Positions 22,201-26,890 of a stretch of DNA of 26,890 bases are shown piece after piece. The position numbers and the translations under genes were made by a program. Each line of letters begins with the position of its first letter. The stretch's first letter is position 1. Source of the DNA: Rodentolepis nana (taxonomy: Eukaryota > Platyhelminthes > Cestoda > Cyclophyllidea > Hymenolepididae); contig UZAE01012866.1 of the NCBI GenBank assembly GCA_900617975.1, forward strand, positions 1-26,890. Reading direction: 5' to 3'. The notes under the pieces are model-generated. The model did not search any database. It was given only the letters and a program-made list of their open reading frames with translations, and was not told the DNA's origin.

Positions 22201-22299
22201 ACAGCCGTCTCATTTACTCCACTTCACTTAACTCCTACGTCAAGTCGTTCACCCTCACGTACTGCTGACCCCTGTGGTGGACAAGCCAGTTTTGTCTAA
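6205..22299 (+). CDS. Protocadherin-like transmembrane adhesion protein, six coding exons, join(6205..7146,9590..10732,14194..14438,14650..15518,19203..19336,21667..22299)
   Basis: Predicted calcium-dependent cell-surface adhesion receptor of the protocadherin type, acting at the plasma membrane. The spliced frame is 3966 nt (1321 aa plus stop), and every junction is GT-AG and frame-preserving. Seen: signal peptide (1-23); EC1 (about 25-180, DREEIC at 111-116, DVNDN 176-180); EC2 (about 185-321, DENDN 317-321); EC3 (about 325-440, NTNDMPP); EC4 (about 443-564, DANDN); EC5 (about 567-702, DLDDN); EC6 (about 706-834, DKNDN); a degenerate EC7 (about 838-957); a linker; a transmembrane helix (about 1030-1054); and a 267-residue tail ending in SFV. 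Family knowledge: DREEL/IC in EC1 and seven repeats suit protocadherins, which do not bind beta-catenin; no catenin-binding motif is seen. The tail is Ser/Thr/Gln/Pro-rich and I do not recognise it, so no vertebrate ortholog is named. N-glycosylation sequons are scattered through the ectodomain. Exon joins are inferred from sequence, without transcript data. Confidence 0.9.
7677..7738 (+). mobile_element. SINE-like element, 5'-truncated fragment S6
   Basis: About 60 bp matches only the 3' end of the SINE family: GAAGCCAGAAGTCAACTAAG, then GGGTTAATAATAAATGTCAT and CATTTGAC. The rest of the element is missing, as expected for 5' truncation during target-primed reverse transcription. The match is divergent. 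The fragment overlaps an 11 bp imperfect hairpin at 7720-7746. Confidence 0.55.
8481..8496. repeat. (TG)n microsatellite, intron 1
   Basis: Eight TG units. Confidence 0.9.
8710..9036 (-). mobile_element. SINE-like element, copy S2, in intron 1 antisense to the gene
   Basis: Full-length copy of about 327 bp, head at the right end and AAATAAATAAATAAA tail (minus strand) at 8710-8724. Like the other copies, its gene-sense strand shows a consensus splice donor, AG followed by GTAAGT, at 9022. No convincing target-site duplication was seen. Confidence 0.85.
9590..10732 (+). CDS. Exon 2: end of EC2, EC3, EC4, EC5 (residues 315-695)
   Basis: The exon starts after a TTTAAG acceptor (AG 9588-9589) and ends at a GTAATT donor (10733), phase 0 at both ends. 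Joined to exon 1 it restores SISVIDENDNAPTF, the canonical end of a cadherin repeat, which fixes the junction. EC3 carries KENE (335-338), DLDAG (350-354), LDYE and DYG. EC4 carries DQD (480-482), LDRE (524-527) and DANDNPP. EC5 carries IENE (577-580), DADAG (611-615), LDFE and ATDQP. The frame stays open upstream (from 9476) into AT-rich intron sequence and downstream to a stop at about 10790. Both extensions lack cadherin character and are treated as intron. Confidence 0.92.
11070..11350 (-). mobile_element. Possible second SINE family, tRNA-derived, in intron 2
   Basis: On the minus strand an A-box-like TAGAGCAGGTGG (11329-11318) is followed 49 nt later by a B-box-like GATTCAAAC (11268-11260), and the segment ends in an AAGTAAATAAATAAA tail at about 11074-11090. 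Body and head are unrelated to the S1-S6 family. There is only one copy here and no clear target-site duplication, so this rests on pattern alone. Confidence 0.33.
14058..14088 (+). repeat. G-tract cluster with G-quadruplex potential, intron 2
   Basis: GGGGATGGGAGGGTGGT is followed by a 14-G run (14075-14088), about 105 bp upstream of the exon 3 acceptor. There are at least four G3 tracts with short loops. The run of nine C at 13972-13980 could pair with it. Confidence 0.75.
14194..14438 (+). CDS. Exon 3: end of EC5 and first half of EC6 (residues 696-776 plus two bases)
   Basis: The acceptor AG is at 14192-14193. The first codons read VKDLDDNPP, the calcium-binding linker that completes EC5, so the phase-0 join to exon 2 is well supported. 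EC6 begins with YTFEVTEG, where the usual EN of the first calcium motif is EG, followed by DADS at 732-735. The exon ends after AA at 14438, before the donor GTAATT, in phase 2; the first base of exon 4 completes Lys777. Frame-reading past the donor meets TAA at once, as expected for an intron. The region at about 746-765 is Ser/Thr/Pro-rich, a probable loop insertion in EC6. Confidence 0.92.
14439..14649 (+). other. Intron 3 (phase 2)
   Basis: This is the only short intron (211 bp), with GTAATT and TTTGTAG borders. It interrupts EC6 within a Lys codon. It contains no repeats. Confidence 0.9.
14650..15518 (+). CDS. Exon 4: rest of EC6, EC7, linker, transmembrane helix (residues 777-1067)
   Basis: The acceptor AG is at 14648-14649. 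The split codon gives K777, then HHGIIRTI and LDRE (788-791) of EC6, ending at DKNDNAP (830-836). EC7 (about 838-957) keeps cadherin-like strand spacing and LALDN at 933-937 but has no terminal DxNDN, as usual for a membrane-proximal repeat; it has an acidic DDDDK stretch at 877-881. A Ser/Pro/Gln-rich stalk follows, then N1029 (NVT), a hydrophobic helix at about 1030-1054, and the basic stop-transfer KKCNR. The exon ends at 15518 in phase 1 before GTGAGT. If intron 4 were retained, translation would stop two codons later (15524-15526). Confidence 0.92.
15579..15661 (+). repeat. (GT)n microsatellite plus G-rich tract, intron 4
   Basis: About 28 bases of GT alternation (Z-DNA-prone) run into GGTGTGGTGTGTG and then G6 (15633-15638) and G9 (15641-15649) runs. 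It starts 60 bp after the exon 4 donor. Confidence 0.88.
15752..15771. repeat. Perfect 8 bp GC-rich hairpin, intron 4
   Basis: GCGGCTTT, loop GACA, AAAGCCGC: an uninterrupted stem in a mostly AT-rich intron. It has no family assignment. Confidence 0.85.
16226..16256. repeat. (AT)n microsatellite, intron 4
   Basis: About 31 bases of pure AT alternation. Confidence 0.95.
19203..19336 (+). CDS. Exon 5: start of cytoplasmic tail (residues 1067-1111)
   Basis: The acceptor is TTTAG at 19198-19202, preceded by a long C/T tract (about 19171-19200). Base 15518 plus 19203-19204 encode Asn1067, then HQSDSQSGG onwards. The exon has phase 1 at its start and phase 0 at its end, with donor GTAAGT at 19337 after CPC. 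The segment is hydrophilic and contains SPKAAKFATVGHYPTYE, a plausible intracellular interaction segment I cannot assign to a known motif. Support comes from exact phase agreement with exons 4 and 6 and good splice sites, not from a recognised domain, so confidence is somewhat lower than for the ectodomain exons. Confidence 0.82.
19823..19838. repeat. (GT)n microsatellite, intron 5
   Basis: Eight GT units followed by ATGTATGTG. Confidence 0.9.
20418..20480 (+). promoter_or_regulatory. Cluster of three AGGTCA hexamers, intron 5
   Basis: AGGTCA occurs at 20418-20423, 20436-20441 and 20475-20480 on the same strand; the first two extend to AGGTCACTT. This is the nuclear-receptor half-site consensus. 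Binding is inference. Confidence 0.25.
21667..22299 (+). CDS. Exon 6: rest of cytoplasmic tail, PDZ-ligand-like C-terminus, stop (residues 1112-1321)
   Basis: The acceptor is TTCTATAG (AG 21665-21666) after a T-rich tract. The exon is phase 0 and opens with VDIQPQM. It encodes 210 residues of Ser/Thr/Pro/Gln-rich, low-hydrophobicity tail, with a short Gln run at about 1249-1254 and a YQTPLTPT segment. It ends in QASFV at the TAA at 22297-22299. Ser at -2 and Val at 0 fit a class I PDZ ligand (S/T-X-hydrophobic), suggesting docking to a scaffold protein; this is inference. No catenin-binding or kinase domain is seen. The composition is coding-like against the AT-rich flanks. Confidence 0.88.
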   Translation, partial: VDIQPQMLVTLPPGSEKGFAISPSGQVVGSVIYTDDVNRMSPLLTQKNNLMMSSAACHAGSLQKVSFGPIYGTSCMTDAKSPVCSIPLVAQYSTQTPVSQSSQSKSQNAYSVLIPSKSYDELLHCSGSKMGTLERQQQQPLLGGYKSNRSQQDGYQTPLTPTATTTSTGHNPTTINYNTAVSFTPLHLTPTSSRSPSRTADPCGGQASFV

Positions 22300-22402
22300 A
22301 CTGTGTCTGTATCCCATGCATTGTCTCCGAAAACTTGTGTTACTTTTAAGTATGAGAAATCGAGCAAGTGTACCTGTATATATCAACCAAAATACATGCT
22401 AC

Positions 22403-22421
22403 ATATATATATATATATATA
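22403..22421. repeat. (AT)n microsatellite, 3' UTR
   Basis: About 19 bases of AT alternation roughly 105 bp after the stop codon. Confidence 0.93.
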
Positions 22422-22926
22422 CATCCACTTGTGGTTGATCTGATCTTTGCAGTGGGGTATTTACAATAGGCAAATATAGTTTCATTGACTATATACGTTA
22501 ATGAAATTTTGAATCATTGTCATTGTTAGGATTAATCAATTAGGGACGATAAGTGAGCATTAGTTCAAGGGGTTGTCAAATGATAAGATGGTCTGTCAAG
22601 CAGGCCTAGAGATCTGCAATACAAAACTAATCATCTTCGCAAATACCAATCGAAAGCAGCAGAGAGACCATGGATTACGGGCTCACGTGAAACTAAAAGC
22701 GAAATAGATAGACTGCTTACTTAAGTATTCCTAGCAAGAGGTGAAATAGATAGTTTTTTGGACTATGGTTAGACCATCTCGATTCGATAGATGGTGAAAA
22801 AATCGCCTGGTCGTTGACATTCTATTTCATCACTTGTCAACATTGCTATTCATAGCGCATTGCTAGTGGGGGTCATTTTTCCTCTGAAGTCATTTAGCCC
22901 AGGTTTTGACCCCTGTCTTGAAACAT

Positions 22927-23228
22927 ATTTTTATGTCAAATGTCAGGCGTTTTGATAGCTATTATTAGCCATTTAGCTGACTTTAGGCTTCACAGAGGAA
23001 GGTTCATCAAAGTAGAAGAAAGTCGATGGGTGGGGTACAGAAGAGCGATTCACAGATGTAAAAGAGGCAGACAGACATAAAGGTAGAGAAAAAGGTAAGA
23101 TCTGTAGGGCAGGCAGTAGAGCCATGGTGGTTTGAAGTGAGAAGTCAACTGCTGGTTAATAGACTTTTTTGCCGTATGAGTATATGCTGTCCAGGGTGCA
23201 CCACGTGGAGGTAAGTCTATCGCACACT
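22927..23228 (-). mobile_element. SINE-like element, copy S3, flanked by a perfect 15 bp target-site duplication
   Basis: The 302 bp copy is bracketed by identical CCTGTCTTGAAACAT at 22912-22926 and 23229-23243. This fixes both ends of the family and indicates a fairly recent insertion by target-primed retrotransposition. The element has a single, unamplified core segment and a degenerate A-rich tail. It lies in the probable 3' UTR, antisense to the gene. Confidence 0.88.
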
Positions 23229-23527
23229 CCTGTCTTGAAACATTAGAAGTAAAAGAGTGGTGGGAAGGTTTAAGTAACTATATTGGTGAGCTGAAGTAAA
23301 ACCAAGGTTTTGTACGAAGAGATGCCGTAGGAGCCCAAATATCCTTTTTTGACAAGCCAGAATAACATTATGTGCGATTGACCAGTGGGTAATAATTGAC
23401 TTAAGTTCACGTGGCTGGCCACAGCTCACGTTTTAAGTGCCAATATTAACCTTAATTTAAAGTTACAGGCAACAGAGAGCATATCAACTAGCTCAATTTT
23501 AAGTGCCCATGTTTCATTTATTCGTCA

Positions 23528-23533
23528 AATAAA
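23528..23533 (+). terminator. Candidate polyadenylation signal AATAAA
   Basis: This is the first canonical AATAAA I find downstream of the stop codon at 22299. The actual cleavage site is not visible from sequence alone. Confidence 0.35.
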
Positions 23534-23550
23534 TTAATCAGATGGCTTCA

Positions 23551-24693
23551 ATCCCACCCTCCCCTTTCTAGATGCTTCATATCTCTAAGAGTGTCAAGCT
23601 CAGTACCCTGCCCACTGAAGCCAAGAGCAACCATATTTTAAACTGCAGGAATTCCAATCGATGAATATCATGGCGATCAAACCGCTAAATTAAGGTCAAT
23701 TTGTGATTTCACATTTGACTTAAGCCGGGGTATGTGATAGACTTACCTCCACGTGGTGCACCCTGGGCAACGTATATTCATACGGCAAAAAAGTCTATTA
23801 ACAGGTAGTTGACTTCTGACTTCAAACTACCCTGACCCCACTGCGTGTCATTTTCGACCACTCCCACAGTATTAACTTCACATTTTTTCTACCTTTATAT
23901 CTGTCTTTCTTTTACAACGGTGAATCACTCTTCCGTTCCACACCCCTCGACTTTTCTTGACTTTGTCTGTTCCTCCTCTCTTTGAAGTCCGAAGCCAACT
24001 AAAGGGCTAATGATAGCCACCATAAAGCCCGACATTTGATTTTAATAAATGAATAAACATTTCCTTTAAAACCGGTATAATATGTGCTAACTCTGTAACA
24101 AAATGAGAAAATTTTACTTAAATTCTCGACGGATTTGTTCGTGACTTTCGGCTTTTCGAAGAACGCAACAATATAGAAAAAAAATTATTTAAAAATTTCA
24201 AATTAAATTATTTCTATATATATATTCGTACCAAATATTTTTCAGCACCTATGACTTTCGAGCCGTTTCGAGAAAAAGTCAAAATTCAAAAGTGACATTT
24301 TATCTTTCTATTCTTTGAATGATCATTTCCAGCAACTCGGAATCCCATATTTCCCAGTCTTGTAATAAAGAGAGAAAATGGATTTCAACTTCGGGTTAAT
24401 ATAAAAAAGCAACACAATACAATATAATTTTTAATGTTTGTGCATATTTGAACTTTTCTCAGTAAAAAACCCGAGTTAGATGAAGAGTAATAACGAAATT
24501 GCACCTATTAATACTTTGGGCTAGTGATGTAACGTTGAAATCAATGCGCTATGAGGTATATCGAGAGCATGAGTATTGTCAATCGCATTAAAGGAGCCAG
24601 TACGATATTTATATATATACCCAGAATGGGAAGTAGAAACTATTCTACTTTAACGGATCCATTGTTTATTACTAAGATTTACTATTGAAGAAT
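23551..24693. other. Intergenic; only SINE S4 recognised
   Basis: Apart from S4 (23733-24059) the segment is AT-rich and shows no ORF or RNA structure. Confidence 0.65.
23733..24059 (+). mobile_element. SINE-like element, copy S4
   Basis: Plus-oriented full-length copy: head GTGATAGACTTACCTCC, a single core segment, pyrimidine-rich middle, GGGCTAATGATAGCC, and an A-rich tail (TTTTAATAAATGAATAAA). The flanks ACATTTGACTTAAGCCGG (left) and ACATTTCCTTTAAAACCGG (right) look like an eroded target-site duplication. Together with S3 it forms an inverted pair about 505 bp apart. Confidence 0.85.
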
Positions 24694-25052
24694 GAGGCGT
24701 GCGATAGACTTACCTCCACGTAGTGCACCCTGGGCAACGTATACTCATACGGCAAAAAAGTCTATTAACCGGCAGTTGACTTCTCACTTCAAGCTACCAT
24801 CACTTTAACTGGCAGTTGACTTCTGACTTCAAACCACCATGACCTCACTAAACTGGCAGTTGACTTCTGACTTCAAATTGCCATCACCCCAAAACCGGCA
24901 GTTGACTTCTGACTTCAAACTACCATGACCAGATCTATTAACTGGCAGTTGACTTCTCTATGTCATATTCGTTATATTAACTGGCAGTTGACTTCTCACT
25001 TCAAACTACCCTAAAAAAGTCTATTATTCGGCAGTTGACTTCTGACTTCAAA

Positions 25053-25262
25053 GCGGCAAAAAAGTCTATAAACCGGCAGTTGACTTCTCACTATCGGCAA
25101 AAAAATTCTATTAACCGGCAGTTGACTTCTGACTTCAACGCAAAAAGGTCTATTAACTGGCAGTTGACTTCTCACTTCACAAAAAAGTCTATTAACCGGC
25201 AGTTGACTTCTGACTACTCAAACGGCAAAAAAGTCTATAAACCGGCAGTTGACTTCTGACTG
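25053..25262 (+). repeat. Higher-order block A inside the VNTR (210 bp)
   Basis: It holds five core units with spacings 42, 42, 39 and 46. By eye it is identical at every base to block C at 25762-25971, offset 709 bp. A block duplication on top of single-unit amplification explains this. Confidence 0.88.
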
Positions 25263-25514
25263 AAAAGGTCTATTAACTGGCAGTTGACTTCTGACTTCAA
25301 ATAAAAGTCTATCAATCGGCAGTTGACTTCTCACTTCAAACTAAAGTCTATTACCTGGCAGTTGACTTCAAACTACCATGAGTAAGTCTATTAACTGGCA
25401 GTTGACTTCTGAGTTCAAACTATCATGACCCCAAGTCTATTAATCGGCAGTTGACTTCTGACTTCAATTACCATGATCTATTAACTGGCAGTTGACTTCT
25501 CTATGTCATATTCG

Positions 25515-25672
25515 AAGTCTATAAACCGGCAGTTGACTTCAAACTATCGGCAAAAAAATTCTATTAACCGGCAGTTGACTTCTGACTTCAACGCAAAAAG
25601 GTCTATTAACTGGCAGTTGACTTCTCACTTCACAAAAAAGTCTATTAACCGGCAGTTGACTTCTCACTTCAT
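25515..25672 (+). repeat. Higher-order block B inside the VNTR (partial, about 158 bp)
   Basis: It repeats the first four units of block A with the same 42, 42, 39 spacings. It differs near 25540 (CTTCAAACTATCGG against CTTCTCACTATCGG) and diverges after 25672. Confidence 0.8.
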
Positions 25673-25761
25673 GTGGCAAAAAAGTCTATTAATCGGCAGT
25701 TGACTTCTGACTTCAAGCTACCGTGACCTCACTGTATGGCATATTCGACCACTTCCACTGT

Positions 25762-25971
25762 GCGGCAAAAAAGTCTATAAACCGGCAGTTGACTTCTCAC
25801 TATCGGCAAAAAAATTCTATTAACCGGCAGTTGACTTCTGACTTCAACGCAAAAAGGTCTATTAACTGGCAGTTGACTTCTCACTTCACAAAAAAGTCTA
25901 TTAACCGGCAGTTGACTTCTGACTACTCAAACGGCAAAAAAGTCTATAAACCGGCAGTTGACTTCTGACTG
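25762..25971 (+). repeat. Higher-order block C inside the VNTR (210 bp)
   Basis: Identical to block A by base-by-base reading. It is preceded by 25715-25761, which retains unamplified SINE sequence (ACCGTGACCTCACTGTATGG and onward). Confidence 0.88.
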
Positions 25972-26247
25972 CATGTGGCAAAAAAGTCTATTAACCGGCA
26001 GTTGACTTCTCACTTCAAGCTACCATGACCCCACTGTATGTCTTACTCGAACTCTTCCACTGTAGTTAGCCTACCTTTTCTCTGCCTTTGTGTCTGTCTC
26101 TTTTAAACCATCGAATCACTCTTCTGTTCACCCTACCTCTCGACTTTTTGTGACTTGGATGTTCATCCCCTCTGTGAAGACCAAAGTCAGCTAAGGGGCT
26201 AATGATAAGTATCATAAAGCCCGCCGTGTGAAATACTATTGGAGAAT

Positions 26248-26890
26248 TGAAAATTGATAAGAGAAGACGACTTTCCTATTGGCGTCCTTAAAGTACCATA
26301 TTGATCACATAAATGTTCAGCTCGTTAGAAAGCATCCATATTCCTTCTTCATTTACTTCTTGCAAAACTAAGTTTATTCTTTAGTTTGTCATACGAAAGG
26401 TCAGTTTTAAGAGATATTTCTAGCCTTCATTTTAAGGAGCAATTTTCCATCGGGAAACAGCAAAACATCTTCGCCTGACATAAACATTGCCAAGAGGGTT
26501 ATTTTAAAGAATGCAAAATGTATGAAAGTTAAGAAGGTAGAAGTGGCGCTATAAACACGTGCAATAAAATGAAACCCAAGTCGTACTGAATTTTATACCG
26601 GAGCGATGTCCGCATATCTACCTATCCCTTTTTGCAAAAAACAATTCATTGGCAACAACCGCAGCTACCAAGATAGATGCACAACTAAAGAACCCCTTAA
26701 AGTTCGCCATGTTTCTCTGTGAAACATATCGGATTAACATCTCAAATGCTTTCAGTGGGAGGCTTATGCATTCGAATACCAGTGAGAGGAGTGAAAAATC
26801 GACACGTGTATCCACTCGCCCTCCCCACCCACCTTTTAGTAGGAGAAAGCTTTTAAGGTCTCTATACAACCTTCTGTCTACCCACTCCCC
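26248..26890. other. Non-coding, no gene seen
   Basis: After the S5 target-site duplication the sequence is AT-rich, with a C-rich patch at 26816-26832. The 83-codon minus-strand ORF here has no recognisable content. Confidence 0.6.

Larger units (their letters stand above)
22300..23550 (+). other. Probable 3' UTR of the protocadherin gene
   Basis: No coding signal follows the stop. An AT microsatellite (22403-22421) and a SINE in antisense orientation (22927-23228) lie within it. The first canonical AATAAA on this strand that I find is at 23528-23533, giving a UTR of about 1.2 kb. Earlier variant signals such as AATACA near 22390 and 22618 would give a shorter UTR without the SINE. Confidence 0.4.
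24751..26020 (+). repeat. Internal VNTR of S5: 29 units averaging about 44 bp
   Basis: The core GGCAGTTGACTT recurs at 24771, 24811, 24855, 24897, 24944, 24983, 25030, 25075, 25117, 25159, 25198, 25244, 25279, 25318, 25357, 25397, 25446, 25487, 25528, 25570, 25612, 25651, 25695, 25784, 25826, 25868, 25907, 25953 and 25997. A typical unit is CAAAAAAGTCTATTAACC, then the core, then CTGACTTCAA. Unit ends vary, and some keep more of the adjacent SINE sequence (for example CTACCATGACC). Most spacings are 39-49 bp; the 89 bp gap after 25695 retains original SINE sequence. Confidence 0.93.
24694..26233 (+). mobile_element. SINE-like element, copy S5, expanded to 1540 bp by an internal tandem array
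   Basis: The SINE head (24694-24770) and the SINE 3' part (about 26013-26233) are both present and alignable with S4, but the core between them is amplified into 29 units. The whole structure sits between TACTATTGAAGAAT (24680-24693) and TACTATTGGAGAAT (26234-26247), a 14 bp direct repeat with one mismatch. The array is therefore internal to a single insertion and not an unrelated satellite. The A-rich tail is reduced to AAA. Confidence 0.85.

Noticed and set aside
22990..23228. Spliced-leader RNA gene (T-run, GTATGAG, later GTAAGT on the plus strand)
   Set aside because: Shared by all SINE copies as part of a longer element. No Sm site and no leader-length transcript structure was found.
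25035..25968. Repeat-rich ORFs reading SINRQLTSDF-type repeats (25035-25259, 25503-25703, 25723-25968)
   Set aside because: They are open only because the dominant unit spacing (42, 39) is divisible by three. They break wherever spacing changes, have no start context, and lie wholly inside the SINE VNTR.
24751..26020. CRISPR-like array
   Set aside because: Units are tandem and variable in length with no unique spacers, and they derive from a SINE segment in a eukaryotic setting.

Overview
The window looks like a stretch of a metazoan nuclear genome with large introns and AT-rich non-coding DNA. The coding signal is one multi-exon gene with GT-AG introns. The rest is introns, intergenic DNA, short interspersed repeats and microsatellites. 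The protein is a protocadherin, so the source is an animal. The layout would suit a flatworm or another lophotrochozoan with a repeat-rich genome, but nothing here proves the phylum.

Gene: one plus-strand protocadherin-like gene, assembled by hand from six coding exons (6205-7146, 9590-10732, 14194-14438, 14650-15518, 19203-19336, 21667-22299). All five junctions keep the reading frame and use GT/AG borders. The spliced frame is 3966 nt, or 1321 residues plus stop. The protein has a signal peptide, seven cadherin repeats (the seventh lacks calcium motifs), one transmembrane segment at about residues 1030-1054, and a 267-residue cytoplasmic tail ending in S-F-V, a class I PDZ-ligand pattern. 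The first repeat carries the protocadherin signature DREEIC followed by an unusual Cys-rich insertion containing RGD.

Repeats: at least five copies, plus one fragment, of a roughly 300-330 bp SINE-like element lie at 1366-1682, 8710-9036, 22927-23228 (minus strand) and 23733-24059, 24694-26233 (plus strand). The fragment is at 7677-7738. Two copies have convincing target-site duplications (15 bp perfect; 14 bp with one mismatch). The last copy is 1540 bp because a segment of about 42 bp has been amplified into 29 tandem units inside the element, including a 210 bp block repeated exactly 709 bp away. This VNTR-bearing SINE is the most unusual structure here. A second, unrelated SINE candidate with an A-rich tail and tRNA-like boxes lies in intron 2.

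Layout: 1-6175 is non-coding with one SINE and a small GC-rich CCAAT-containing island. 6176-22299 is the protocadherin gene. 22300 to about 23550 is its likely 3' UTR, which contains one antisense SINE. 23550-26890 is intergenic and SINE/VNTR-dominated. I found no tRNA, rRNA or CRISPR array, no second convincing protein gene and no viral gene.
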